This document shows positions 1 to 8,177 of a DNA stretch of 64,000 bases, in pieces. Numbering within the stretch: the stretch's first letter is position 1; each line of letters starts with the position of its first letter. This DNA comes from an uncultured Shimia sp. (GTDB taxonomy: Bacteria; Pseudomonadota; Alphaproteobacteria; Rhodobacterales; Rhodobacteraceae). The position numbers were made by a program, and so were the translations under genes. The notes below the pieces were generated by a model that did not search any database, was not told the origin of the DNA, and was given only the letters and a program-made list of their open reading frames with translations. The stretch lies in contig NZ_CANMJE010000001.1 of NCBI RefSeq assembly GCF_947498095.1, positions 186,001 to 250,000 of the forward strand, in the 5' to 3' direction.

Positions 1-2354
1 GTGCCAGGTGCGGCCAGATCGGCGCGGACCATGCCCAGAGCGACCGACTTGTTGATCCGGTAGCCAAAGTTCCCTGAAGTGGTTTCACCCACAACTTTGT
101 CGTCATACCAGATGGTCGACATATAGGGGGCGTCGGCATTTCCAGCGTCAACGATCAGGGTGACAAAGCCCTTCTTCGCACCAGCCTGTTTTTCGGCCTG
201 AAGTGCTGCTTTGCCGGGGAAGTCCTGTTCCTTGCCCAGACGCACGAAGCGTTCCAGACCACCTTCGAGCAGGGTGTAGTCGCTCGATAGATCGCCTTTC
301 CAGGTCCGATAGCCTTTCTCGATCCGCATCGAGTCCAGCGCATACATGCCAAAGGGCGAGGCCCCGGCGGCACGCACGGCCTCATAGACCGCAGCGCTGT
401 CTTCAAAGCTGGTGTGAACTTCCCAGCCCAGTTCGCCGCCAAAGAAGATGCGCATCAACTTGGCAGGCTTGCCAGCAAAGGTTGCGTCTTGATGGGTCAG
501 CCAGCCTGTGGTGAGGTCGGCGTCGGTAAGGCCCGACAACAATTCACGCGATTTTGGCCCAGCAACCAGCATCGTGCTCCATTCGCGGGTCACGTCCACC
601 AATTCGAGAGAACCATCGGCAGGCAGCGCCTTTTTGAGGAACTCAAAATCGTGCCATTGCGCCACGGCGGCGGTCATCAGCATGAATTCGTCTTCGTCAA
701 AGCGTATGATCGTCACCTCGGTGATGATCCGGCCACGGCTGTCAGCAAAGTAGCCGAGGTTCATGCGGCCTGCTTTAGGAAGGGCGCCAGCAATCTGAGT
801 GCGCAGCCATTCGGCAGCCCCCGCCCCTTTGAGCGTGTAGCGCGAGAAACCGGGCATATCGAGCACTGCCACGTTGTCACGGACGGCCTCAACCTCTTCC
901 TTGACGCGGATGGCCCACGGACCTTCACGATCCCATGTGTGGGTGCCCTCTTCCGAGGTGTCATCGCCGTCCTTGGCAAACCAGTTGGCGCGTTCCCAAC
1001 CGTTATAGGCACCCATCTGGCCACCATCGGCGATCAGGCGATCATGGTTGGCCGACAGTTTCTTGTCGCGACCGGCAGGCCATTCGTGATGCGGGAAGTG
1101 CATCGCATATTCGTGGCCATAGGTCTCAAGCGCCTTGGACAGGCAATAGTCATGATCCGCGTAATCAGTGTAACGACGTGGATCGACGGCCCACATGTCC
1201 AACTCGGTTTCGCCGTGCATGATCCACTCCGACAAAGTCTTACCTGCGCCGCCACCCTGAGCGATACCAAAGGTGAAGGAGTGCGCCTCGAACGCGTTCT
1301 TCACACCGGGCATCGGGCCGATCATTGGCAAGCCGTCGGGTGCATAGGGTATTGGGCCATTGATGTTGCGGCCAACACCAGCGGTGCCCAAGAGCGGCAG
1401 GCGCTCCATAGCGTCTTCAATGTACCATTCCAGACGTTCAAGATCGTCCGGGTAGAGCTGGAACGAGAAGTCATGCGGCATCGGATCTTCGGGTGTGACC
1501 CAGTGCGCCTTACAGTTCCGCTCGTAGGGCCCGAGGTTCAGACCGTTCTTGTCCTGACGCAGATAATAGGACGTGTCCACGTCGCGGATCATCGGCATCT
1601 TGTGGCCCTGTTCCTTGGTCCATGCGGCCAGCTCGGGGATTTCTTCGGTAAGGAAGTATTGGTGGCTCATGACGACCATTGGCACGGTCCGGCCGCCGAA
1701 CGGCTTGAACATCTCACCGACGCGCTGCGCGTAATAGCCCGCACAGTTGGCGACATATTCACAACGGATATCACCTTTTTCAGTCTTCACGATCCATTCG
1801 TCGCCGTCACGCTCGATACCAGAGACCGGGCAGAAGCGTTCGATACGGCCACCGGCGTCACGGGCGCCCTTGGCCAGCGCCTGAGTGAGCTGCGCAGGGT
1901 CAATGTCGCCATCCAGCGGATCCCAGAGACCACCAGCCAGATCGTGTGTTTCGATAAAGGGGTTGTGCTCTTTCAGCTCATCCGGCGTGCAGATATCCAT
2001 CTGCAGGCCCTGATAGCGACCCATGCCCGCCACCCGTTCGAACTCCTGCATCCGCTCTTTGGTATGCGCCAGACGGATCGCGCCGGTGACGTGGTAGTTC
2101 ATCGGATAATCGACGTCTTCAGCCAGCGTGCGATACATGGCCGCCGAATAGCGCTGCATGTTCATCACGGCCCAGCTGCCTGCAAAGTTCGGCACGTTGC
2201 CTGCCGCGTGCCAGGTTGAACCCGCGGTCAGCTCGTTCTTTTCCAACAGCACACAATCAGTCCAGCCAGCCTTGGCCAGATGGTAAAGCGTTGAGGTGCC
2301 GACGACGCCGCCGCCAATAATGACCACACGTGCCTGGGTTGGGAAATCGGACAT
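1..2354 (-). CDS. Dimethylglycine/sarcosine dehydrogenase-like FAD enzyme (GcvT family), 3' end cut
   Basis: Start ATG at 2352-2354 follows a good Shine-Dalgarno (TAAGGAG) and the frame stays open to the window edge, giving about 784 residues. The N-terminus has a dinucleotide-binding motif (VIIGGGVVG, about residues 10-18). At about residue 50 comes GSTWHAAG, where the His carries covalent FAD in dimethylglycine and sarcosine dehydrogenases. The C-terminal half is an aminomethyltransferase (GcvT)-like domain that binds tetrahydrofolate in relatives. The visible end (SGNFGYRINKSVALG) is close to the usual C-terminus, so only some tens of residues are missing. The expected role is oxidative N-demethylation of dimethylglycine or sarcosine, feeding one-carbon units to folate. 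Substrate cannot be fixed from sequence. A GFA protein and an XRE-cupin regulator lie upstream on the same strand. Confidence 0.88.
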   Translation of the reverse strand, partial: MSDFPTQARVVIIGGGVVGTSTLYHLAKAGWTDCVLLEKNELTAGSTWHAAGNVPNFAGSWAVMNMQRYSAAMYRTLAEDVDYPMNYHVTGAIRLAHTKERMQEFERVAGMGRYQGLQMDICTPDELKEHNPFIETHDLAGGLWDPLDGDIDPAQLTQALAKGARDAGGRIERFCPVSGIERDGDEWIVKTEKGDIRCEYVANCAGYYAQRVGEMFKPFGGRTVPMVVMSHQYFLTEEIPELAAWTKEQGHKMPMIRDVDTSYYLRQDKNGLNLGPYERNCKAHWVTPEDPMPHDFSFQLYPDDLERLEWYIEDAMERLPLLGTAGVGRNINGPIPYAPDGLPMIGPMPGVKNAFEAHSFTFGIAQGGGAGKTLSEWIMHGETELDMWAVDPRRYTDYADHDYCLSKALETYGHEYAMHFPHHEWPAGRDKKLSANHDRLIADGGQMGAYNGWERANWFAKDGDDTSEEGTHTWDREGPWAIRVKEEVEAVRDNVAVLDMPGFSRYTLKGAGAAEWLRTQIAGALPKAGRMNLGYFADSRGRIITEVTIIRFDEDEFMLMTAAVAQWHDFEFLKKALPADGSLELVDVTREWSTMLVAGPKSRELLSGLTDADLTTGWLTHQDATFAGKPAKLMRIFFGGELGWEVHTSFEDSAAVYEAVRAAGASPFGMYALDSMRIEKGYRTWKGDLSSDYTLLEGGLERFVRLGKEQDFPGKAALQAEKQAGAKKGFVTLIVDAGNADAPYMSTIWYDDKVVGETTSGNFGYRINKSVALGMVRADLAAPG

Positions 2355-2366
2355 GGTTTCTCCTTA

Positions 2367-2738
2367 TCAGTCCTTCTGCGGCACACCGTCCGCGATGTCG
2401 TAGTAATCACCCTTGTCAGAGACAAAGATGTGTTTCTCGAGTTTCATCCCCGTGGGGCCATCAATGGCACCAAGGGCAAAGCTGATCGTGTCTTCTGCGT
2501 GGGCCTTCCAGAACAAAAATGCCCCACACCGCGTGCACGAGCCGCGCTTGGCAACGTCGCTGGCTTCGAACCAGATCACATCGCCGGAAATCGTCAGATC
2601 GGTTTCGGGGACAAAGGCTGAAGACCATACGCCACCGGATTGCTTGCGGCACTGCCCACAATGGCAGAACGAGGGGCCTTGAGGGGCGCCCTGAACGGAA
2701 AATTTCACGTCGCCGCAAAGGCAGGATCCATTCAACAT
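2367..2738 (-). CDS. GFA family (glutathione-dependent formaldehyde-activating-like) zinc protein
   Basis: The 123-residue protein has the zinc-binding cysteine pattern of the GFA/CENP-V fold: C6-x-C8, C25-x-C27-x2-C30 and a later CTRC pair near residue 68. These supply the structural and catalytic zinc sites in Gfa. Family members are annotated as S-hydroxymethylglutathione synthases, but most are uncharacterised. It lies 12 nt upstream of the dimethylglycine-dehydrogenase-like gene on the same strand. N-demethylation can release formaldehyde, so a supporting role in formaldehyde handling is plausible but inferred. The fold call is secure; the function is not. Confidence 0.85.
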   Translation of the reverse strand: MLNGSCLCGDVKFSVQGAPQGPSFCHCGQCRKQSGGVWSSAFVPETDLTISGDVIWFEASDVAKRGSCTRCGAFLFWKAHAEDTISFALGAIDGPTGMKLEKHIFVSDKGDYYDIADGVPQKD

Positions 2739-2748
2739 GCGCGCGCCC

Positions 2749-3321
2749 TCAGTAAACCGGTGGTGCGATCACCCAGATCGCAACAGCTGCTTCGTCGTAA
2801 GGGTTGGCCCAGCGATAGACCTCGCCCCGCAGGCGGAAACTGTCACCGGGTCCAACAGTGAAACTGCGGTCTCCGATGGTCAGGTCCAGACGACCCGAGA
2901 TGATGTACCCCACCTCTTGCGTGGGTCGCTGAGCTGGGACCTGCATTTCTGAATGGGCCTGAAAGGTGGAATGCACCATTTCAAAATCATCCGTCAGGTC
3001 CGGCGACAAAAGCTCTTCGATCAGGCCTTCAGTATGCGAACCCATCGGGCGGCGCGAGCCCACACGCACGACGTAACCTTGTTCTTCAGCCGGAGCGTTG
3101 AAGTGGCCAAACAGCATCGACATAGGAACGCCCAGTACTTCGGCAATCTGGCGCAGGTCGGAGATCGAAGGCTCGGACTTGTCACGCTCAACCTGACTAA
3201 CCCATCCGATAGAGCGGCCAAGCTGTTCGGCCATGTCAGACAGCGTCAGTCCGCGCGACTTGCGCAGCGCCCGCATGTCGGCGCCAAGCGTTCCCAGATC
3301 GTCCGGCATTTGATGCAACAT
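2749..3321 (-). CDS. XRE-family regulator with C-terminal cupin domain
   Basis: An N-terminal helix-turn-helix of the XRE/Cro type (motif LTLSDMAEQLGRSIGWVSQVE) is followed by a linker and a small cupin beta-barrel (EVGYIISGRLDLTIGDR, then GPGDSF). This architecture is typical of PuuR-like and other small-ligand-sensing repressors. The ATG at 3321 (protein beginning MLHQMPDD) fits the family length at 190 residues. A GTG at 3360 would add 13 residues, but it would place the start inside the nested dyad at 3335-3400, and neither start has a strong Shine-Dalgarno. It is the first gene of the minus-strand run leading to the GFA and dimethylglycine-dehydrogenase-like genes, so it probably controls them. 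The ligand is unknown. Confidence 0.85.
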   Translation of the reverse strand: MLHQMPDDLGTLGADMRALRKSRGLTLSDMAEQLGRSIGWVSQVERDKSEPSISDLRQIAEVLGVPMSMLFGHFNAPAEEQGYVVRVGSRRPMGSHTEGLIEELLSPDLTDDFEMVHSTFQAHSEMQVPAQRPTQEVGYIISGRLDLTIGDRSFTVGPGDSFRLRGEVYRWANPYDEAAVAIWVIAPPVY

Positions 3322-3334
3322 AGCGCGATTCGCC

Positions 3335-3400
3335 CATGAAAAAAGTTCGTAGATTTTCACGATGCTTCATTTCCGTGAAATTTCCAAGACTTTTTTCATG
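3335..3400. promoter_or_regulatory. Nested dyad (two concentric inverted repeats), candidate operator
   Basis: An outer perfect 12-bp inverted repeat, CATGAAAAAAGT at 3335-3346 and ACTTTTTTCATG at 3389-3400, encloses an inner perfect 7-bp repeat, TTTCACG at 3355-3361 and CGTGAAA at 3374-3380. Both share the same axis at 3367.5. It lies directly upstream of the ATG at 3321 of the XRE-cupin regulator, so an autoregulatory operator with two half-site pairs is the simplest reading. An RNA hairpin in the leader is the alternative. Confidence 0.6.
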
Positions 3401-3430
3401 ACGCAGCGCAGCAATTCCCATTGCATTCGA

Positions 3431-3446
3431 CGGGCCAATTGACCCG
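3431..3446. promoter_or_regulatory. 16-bp near-perfect palindrome upstream of XRE-cupin gene
   Basis: CGGGCCAATTGACCCG is palindromic except for one position pair. It lies between the fRMsr gene and the regulator, about 30 bp beyond the nested dyad. It could be a second operator or a promoter element; nothing else supports a specific factor. Confidence 0.3.
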
Positions 3447-3483
3447 CCGTTCGTGCAAAATCATGAATCGAAGAAAGGCCTAT

Positions 3484-3948
3484 TCAGGCGAGAGGAACAG
3501 TCCGAAACACCTTTGCGAGGATTTCCGACATGTTCTCAGCGTCTTCTTCGCGAAACGCATCAACCTGATTGCTGTCGATATCGAAGACGCCCAATAGCTG
3601 GCCGTCTCCGTTCATCACGGGCAGAACCAGTTCTGAACGCGTACTTGTGGAACAGGCAATATGGTCCGCAAAGGCCTCGACGTCGGGGACCAGCTGCACC
3701 TCTTGCGTTCGCGCTGCCGCTCCACAAACCCCGCGCGAAAAGGGAATAACCAGACAGCCGTGCCCTCCTTGATACGGCCCCACTTTGAGCAAATCCGGAG
3801 CGACGACACGGTAGAACCCGGTCCAATCAAACCGGTCATCGGCGTGATGAACTTCGCAGGCCACGGTTGCCATGAGGGACACAGCGTCTGTTTCGCCCTC
3901 GGTCAGAGCGTCCATGGTGCGGCGTAAGTCGTCATAATCTACGCGCAT
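3484..3948 (-). CDS. msrC: Free methionine-(R)-sulfoxide reductase (GAF domain)
   Basis: This 154-residue protein is a single GAF domain with the signature of fRMsr enzymes: WTGFY near residue 41, GPYQGGHGCLVIPFSRGVCG, and HIACSTSTRSELVLPV. The three cysteines (in GCLVIPF, GVCG and HIAC) match the redox-active positions of the E. coli enzyme. GVFDIDS is the usual C-terminal GAF strand. The enzyme reduces free methionine-R-sulfoxide in the cytosol using thioredoxin. It starts 3 nt downstream of the thiolase stop on the same strand, so the two may be cotranscribed. Length matches the family. Confidence 0.88.
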   Translation of the reverse strand: MRVDYDDLRRTMDALTEGETDAVSLMATVACEVHHADDRFDWTGFYRVVAPDLLKVGPYQGGHGCLVIPFSRGVCGAAARTQEVQLVPDVEAFADHIACSTSTRSELVLPVMNGDGQLLGVFDIDSNQVDAFREEDAENMSEILAKVFRTVPLA

Positions 3949-3951
3949 AGG

Positions 3952-5124
3952 TCAGACACGTTCGATCGCGATGGCCGTGCCTTCGCCACCGCCGATGCAG
4001 ATGGCTGCAACGCCGCGTTTCAGGCCGCGTTTCTCAAGTGCGTTTAGCAGTGTGACCATGATCCTCGCGCCCGAGGCCCCGATCGGGTGGCCTAGCGCAC
4101 AAGCGCCGCCATTCACGTTCACAATGTCGCGCGACAGACCCATTTCATGCATGAAGGCCATGGGCACAACGGCAAAGGCTTCGTTCACCTCCCAAAGGTC
4201 GACGTCATCTTTGGACCAGCCGATTTTCTTCAAGAGTTTCTGCGCCGCGGGAACCGGTGCCGTGGTGAACAAGCCCGGTGCCTGGGCGTGACTTGCATGA
4301 CCGATAACGCGTGCGCGAATGTTTAGACCCTGTGCGGCAGCGACGTCTTCGGACGCCATCACCAAAGCCGCCGCCCCATCCGAAATCGACGACGAATTGG
4401 CCGCCGTGACGGTGCCTTCTTTACGAAAGGCCGGTTTCAGTTGTGGGATCTTTTCAGGCCGGGCATTACCGGGCTGTTCATCTTCACCAACAACTACATC
4501 GCCTTTGCGAGTGGCGAGAGTGACGGGAGCAATCTCACCCTCAAACGCGCCGGAACTCTGCGCTTCCAAGGCGTTGGACAACGATTTCAGGGCGTATTCG
4601 TCCTGTGCTTCGCGGGTGAATTGGAACGACTCAGCGCAATCCTCGGCAAAGGTGCCCATCAGGCGGCCCTTGTCATAGGCGTCTTCCAGCCCGTCGAGGA
4701 ACATATGATCCTGAACCTGTTGGTGGCCGATCCGAGCCCCGCCGCGCATTTTGGGCAGGACATACGGCGCGTTGGTCATGCTCTCCATACCACCCGCAAT
4801 CATCACGTCACGGTCGCCAAGCGCAATGGCGTCAAAGCCCATCATCGCGGCCTTCATGCCAGAACCACACATCTTGTTGAGCGTGGTGGCCGGCACGTCT
4901 TCGCCCAAGCCGCCAGCAAATCCGGCCTGCCGTGCGGGTGCCTGACCTTGACCCGCAGGCAGAACGCAGCCCATCAGCACCTCGTCCACGGTATCGGTCT
5001 TGGCATCTGCCAGCGCCGCTTTAATCGCAGCCCCACCCAGCGCAGCGGCCTCAACACCATCAAAGGCGCCTTGAAAGCCACCCATCGGAGTCCGGGCGGC
5101 CCCGGCAATCACAACAGTTTTCAT
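3952..5124 (-). CDS. Acetyl-CoA C-acetyltransferase (thiolase)
   Basis: The 390-residue protein starts at the ATG at 5124, preceded by TAGGAG; an upstream TTG frame extension lacks family resemblance. It shows all thiolase signatures: the nucleophilic Cys86 in LNKMCGSG, the NEAF motif, the GGACALGHPIGASGAR motif with the active-site His, and the C-terminal CIGGGEG with the second catalytic Cys. It condenses two acetyl-CoA to acetoacetyl-CoA or runs the reverse reaction in degradation. No phaB reductase or CoA-transferase lies beside it, so polyhydroxybutyrate and ketone-body or fatty-acid roles cannot be told apart. Confidence 0.93.
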   Translation of the reverse strand: MKTVVIAGAARTPMGGFQGAFDGVEAAALGGAAIKAALADAKTDTVDEVLMGCVLPAGQGQAPARQAGFAGGLGEDVPATTLNKMCGSGMKAAMMGFDAIALGDRDVMIAGGMESMTNAPYVLPKMRGGARIGHQQVQDHMFLDGLEDAYDKGRLMGTFAEDCAESFQFTREAQDEYALKSLSNALEAQSSGAFEGEIAPVTLATRKGDVVVGEDEQPGNARPEKIPQLKPAFRKEGTVTAANSSSISDGAAALVMASEDVAAAQGLNIRARVIGHASHAQAPGLFTTAPVPAAQKLLKKIGWSKDDVDLWEVNEAFAVVPMAFMHEMGLSRDIVNVNGGACALGHPIGASGARIMVTLLNALEKRGLKRGVAAICIGGGEGTAIAIERV

Positions 5125-5311
5125 TTCGGATCTCCTATAACGACCTGCGTCTTTGGCCCGTTCCTGAAGCCAAATCATTGCGAGGATGTTTCAGGCCATT
5201 TTGGCCACATCTGTGACCAAGGTCCATTCCGCAAAAATACGGGAGGCACACACCGATTGGTAAGATTTGGCCCCTAGGGTGAGCGCAACACTATTCAGGA
5301 AAGGGTTGGCA

Positions 5312-5641
5312 ATGAACCTGTCGAGTAAGGCCGAAAACGGGGCGTTGGTGGTTACTGTGAATGAAACCCGCATTGATGCGGCCGTCGCCATCCAGTTCAA
5401 GGACAAGATGCGCGAAGAAACCGAAGATGCATCAAACCGGGTCGTGTTGAACCTTGCCCAGGTGGATTTCATCGATTCGAGCGGACTGGGAGCCATCGTA
5501 GCTGCCATGAAGCAACTGGGCAGTGACCGTCGGCTGGATCTGGCGGGATTAAATGAAAACGTGGAGAGGGTCTTTCGACTGACACGCATGGATACCGTTT
5601 TCAAAATCCATTCCTCGCTCGGGGAAGCACTTGCGGGGTAA
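5312..5641 (+). CDS. STAS-domain anti-sigma factor antagonist (SpoIIAA/RsbV-like)
   Basis: The 109-residue protein begins at the ATG at 5312, behind AGGAAAGG. It is a single STAS domain with the phosphorylation loop DFIDSSGLGAI; Ser57 is the residue phosphorylated by the partner kinase in SpoIIAA/RsbV. In the unphosphorylated state such proteins bind and sequester an RsbW-type anti-sigma kinase. The next gene, about 50 nt downstream, encodes exactly such a kinase-fold protein, so the two form a partner-switching module. No sigma factor or PP2C phosphatase lies nearby, so the output is unknown. Confidence 0.9.
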   Translation: MNLSSKAENGALVVTVNETRIDAAVAIQFKDKMREETEDASNRVVLNLAQVDFIDSSGLGAIVAAMKQLGSDRRLDLAGLNENVERVFRLTRMDTVFKIHSSLGEALAG

Positions 5642-5690
5642 ACTGCTGCCAGCACGCTGTCGGCCCTCATCTCAACCGGGACCAGTGGTC

Positions 5691-6125
5691 ATGCCTCAGG
5701 AAAAGAAATGCTTTTCAGTTCGCTTTCCTGGCTCTCCCAGAGGGGTGCGCAGGGCGCTCTTGATCATTCGCGCCGAAATCAAATCTGCCGAGGTGGACAA
5801 TGACTTGTTGGGACGCGCGGAAACCGTTTTAGCCGAAGTGCTGAACAACGTGGTTGAACACGCCCTGGACGACAAACACCCCGGTCTGGTCGAAGCCAAA
5901 GGGGAAGCGGTCAAGACCGGTTGGCAGTTCAGTGTCATCGATAATGGATGCCCACTGCCCGACGGTAAGATACCCGGCAAAGCCCTGCCAAGGATCAACA
6001 CCCCGCTTCAGGATCTTCCCGAAGGAGGATTCGGATGGGCAATGGTGCACATGCTGGCCCGCGACCTGACCTATCAGCGCAGATCAGGCCGCAATAGCCT
6101 GAGCTTTCTTATCCCATTTCACTGA
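5691..6125 (+). CDS. RsbW-like ATP-binding anti-sigma kinase
   Basis: The chosen ATG at 5691 gives 144 residues; a TTG at 5631 would overlap the previous stop codon. The GHKL ATPase motifs are clear: N box EVLNNVVEHA, G1 box DNGCPLPDG, and G2 box GGFGWAMVHML. Proteins of this type phosphorylate a STAS antagonist and bind a sigma factor or another target. It follows the STAS gene on the same strand. The target could be a sigma factor elsewhere or a non-sigma protein, as often in Gram-negative partner switches. Confidence 0.87.
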   Translation: MPQEKKCFSVRFPGSPRGVRRALLIIRAEIKSAEVDNDLLGRAETVLAEVLNNVVEHALDDKHPGLVEAKGEAVKTGWQFSVIDNGCPLPDGKIPGKALPRINTPLQDLPEGGFGWAMVHMLARDLTYQRRSGRNSLSFLIPFH

Positions 6126-6189
6126 CTTGGGAATTGGCAATTTGAAACCCCGGCCCTACTGTCACTTTTACCACGCGAGGGGACAGTAC

Positions 6190-7767
6190 ATGCGAGACTT
6201 TCAATTACCGGGTCGGTCCGGAGTGTTTGCAGAAAACGGGATATGTGCCACATCCCATCCGTTGGCCGCGCAATCCGCTCTTGATATTCTAAAGCAGGGC
6301 GGAAATGCGATGGATGCCGCCATCGCGGGCGCAGTTTTGCTGGGTATCTGCGAACCTCAAAGCACGGGCATTGGCGGAGACTGCTTTGCCCTGGTGTCGC
6401 CGGCTGGCAATGAAGATGTTTTGGCCTTCAATGGCTCGGGGCGCGCACCTGCGGCAGCCTCGGCAGCGGATTTGCGTGCCAAAGGAATGAAAGCAATCCC
6501 GTTGTTCAGTGCTGAAGCTGTCTCATTGCCGGGCGCCATCGACGGATTCTGCCAGCTCAGCCAGACCTTTGGCAAGCTTGGCATTGATCGTATTCTGCAA
6601 CCTGCCATCCACTACGCCGATGCAGGTGTTCCAATCTCGCCCCGGGTCGCATTTGATTATGAGCAAGGTGCCAGTATCCTCAAAGGCGCAGCCCGCGACC
6701 ATTACCTGATCGACGGAGAAGCGCCCCGCATTGGCCAGATGTTCCGCTCGCCGGGTCAAGCCGAAGTCTTGCGCCGCATCGCCGCCAAAGGGCGTGACGC
6801 ATTTTACGAGGGCGAAATTGCCGAGGACATGGTCGCGGCCCTGCGCGCGGCCGGTGGCGTCCACGACATGGCGGACTTTGCTGCTACTCGGGGCAATGCC
6901 ACTGATCCCGTGAGTGGCCTTTACAAGGATATGGAGTTGATTGAGCACCCACCAAACGGACAAGGCGCGACGGCGATCCTCTTGCTCAACATCCTCAAGC
7001 ATTTCGACATCGCCAGCATGGATCCGTTCGGAGCGGAGCGCGCCCATATCGAAGCCGAAGCTTCAAAGCTGGCATATGATGCACGAAACCGGTTCATCAC
7101 AGACCCCGATCATACAACGCGGCTGGATCACATGTTGGCTGCCGAAACGGCGGCGAAACTGGCCGCATTGATCGATCCCAAACGCGCTATGAAAGCGGCT
7201 AAACCGCTGAGCGAGACGGTTCACAAAGACACTGTCTACATTACAGTCGTGGATCGCGACCGGATGGCCGTGTCACTGATCTATTCGATCTTTTATGGCT
7301 TCGGCTCGGGCATTGCGTCGGAGAAATTCGGCATTCTGATGCAGAACCGTGGTGCGGGCTTTACCCTTGAGGAAGGGCATCCAAATGAGTTGGCGGGCGG
7401 CAAGCGCCCCATGCACACCATCATTCCCGGAATGCTTCGCCAAGACGGACAGGTCGTGATGCCATTTGGCGTGATGGGCGGCGCGTACCAACCGAATGGC
7501 CACGCCCGGTTCCTGTCAAATATGGTTGATTTCGGCATGGACCCACAGGGCGCTATCGACGCGCCGCGATGCTTCTCGGAAAATGGCGAGATGAAAGTTG
7601 AACGCGGATACTCTGACCACGTGCGCCAAGAGCTTGCAGATATGGGACACAACGTGTCGATACCCCCGGGCCCTATTGGCGGTGCTCAGGCGATCCGACT
7701 TCACGAAAATGGCGTCTTGGAAGGCGCATCAGACCCCCGCAAAGACGGCTGTGCAATAGGATACTGA
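6190..7767 (+). CDS. ggt: Gamma-glutamyltransferase family protein
   Basis: The 525-residue protein starts at the ATG at 6190 after GAGGGGAC. The N-terminal region (GGNAMDAAIAGA, STGIGGDCF) and C-terminal PMHTIIPGM and GGAQAI motifs define the GGT family. Thr348 in DTVYITVVD aligns with the autoprocessing and nucleophilic Thr that begins the small subunit. The usual second Thr and His after it are replaced by VY, so the enzyme belongs to a divergent GGT branch. Relatives hydrolyse or transfer gamma-glutamyl groups of glutathione, or act as acylases. I see no convincing signal peptide, so it may be cytosolic. A rhodanese gene follows after 3 nt and is probably cotranscribed. Confidence 0.85.
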   Translation: MRDFQLPGRSGVFAENGICATSHPLAAQSALDILKQGGNAMDAAIAGAVLLGICEPQSTGIGGDCFALVSPAGNEDVLAFNGSGRAPAAASAADLRAKGMKAIPLFSAEAVSLPGAIDGFCQLSQTFGKLGIDRILQPAIHYADAGVPISPRVAFDYEQGASILKGAARDHYLIDGEAPRIGQMFRSPGQAEVLRRIAAKGRDAFYEGEIAEDMVAALRAAGGVHDMADFAATRGNATDPVSGLYKDMELIEHPPNGQGATAILLLNILKHFDIASMDPFGAERAHIEAEASKLAYDARNRFITDPDHTTRLDHMLAAETAAKLAALIDPKRAMKAAKPLSETVHKDTVYITVVDRDRMAVSLIYSIFYGFGSGIASEKFGILMQNRGAGFTLEEGHPNELAGGKRPMHTIIPGMLRQDGQVVMPFGVMGGAYQPNGHARFLSNMVDFGMDPQGAIDAPRCFSENGEMKVERGYSDHVRQELADMGHNVSIPPGPIGGAQAIRLHENGVLEGASDPRKDGCAIGY

Positions 7768-7770
7768 ACA

Positions 7771-8157
7771 ATGGCGATCACCCCTGTAAAATCACTCGTT
7801 GCCAAGGCAAAAGAAGAGATTGAAACCCTGTCGCAAGAAGATGCCCAAGCACTCGTGGCCGCAGGCAAGGCGCGGTTTGTCGACATCCGAGACATCCGCG
7901 AACTGAAGCGCGAAGGCCGTATCACGGATGCAATGCATGCGCCGCGCGGCATGCTTGAGTTTTGGATGGATCCGGCCAGCCCCTACCACAAGGTCGAGTT
8001 TGCAACGGACAAAAAGCTTATTCTGTTTTGTGCAAGCGCCTGGCGATCCGCGTTGGCTGTGAAGACCCTGCAAGACATGGGCGCCGAAAATGTGGCCGAG
8101 ATGGAAGGCGGTTTCAGCGCGTGGAAATCACGCGGTGCCCCGATCGACACTGCGTAA
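7771..8157 (+). CDS. Rhodanese-like sulfurtransferase
   Basis: A single rhodanese domain of 128 residues. Cys87 in the loop CASAWRSALA is the persulfide-forming residue, and the FVDIRDIREL and GGFSAW motifs are typical. The protein has no signal peptide and is probably cytosolic. The gene begins 3 nt after the GGT-family gene, so thiol or sulfur released from glutathione breakdown is a possible substrate source. That link is inferred from position only. Confidence 0.9.
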   Translation: MAITPVKSLVAKAKEEIETLSQEDAQALVAAGKARFVDIRDIRELKREGRITDAMHAPRGMLEFWMDPASPYHKVEFATDKKLILFCASAWRSALAVKTLQDMGAENVAEMEGGFSAWKSRGAPIDTA

Positions 8158-8177
8158 CGCTGCCCTGGAAATCTGGA

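Noticed and set aside
414-2219. 601-residue open frame on the plus strand
   Set aside because: It is the exact antisense of the dimethylglycine-dehydrogenase-like gene, whose minus-strand product has full family motifs. The antisense product shows no recognisable domain.
4441-5277. 278-residue open frame on the plus strand
   Set aside because: Antisense to the thiolase gene; no family resemblance and no ribosome site that fits.
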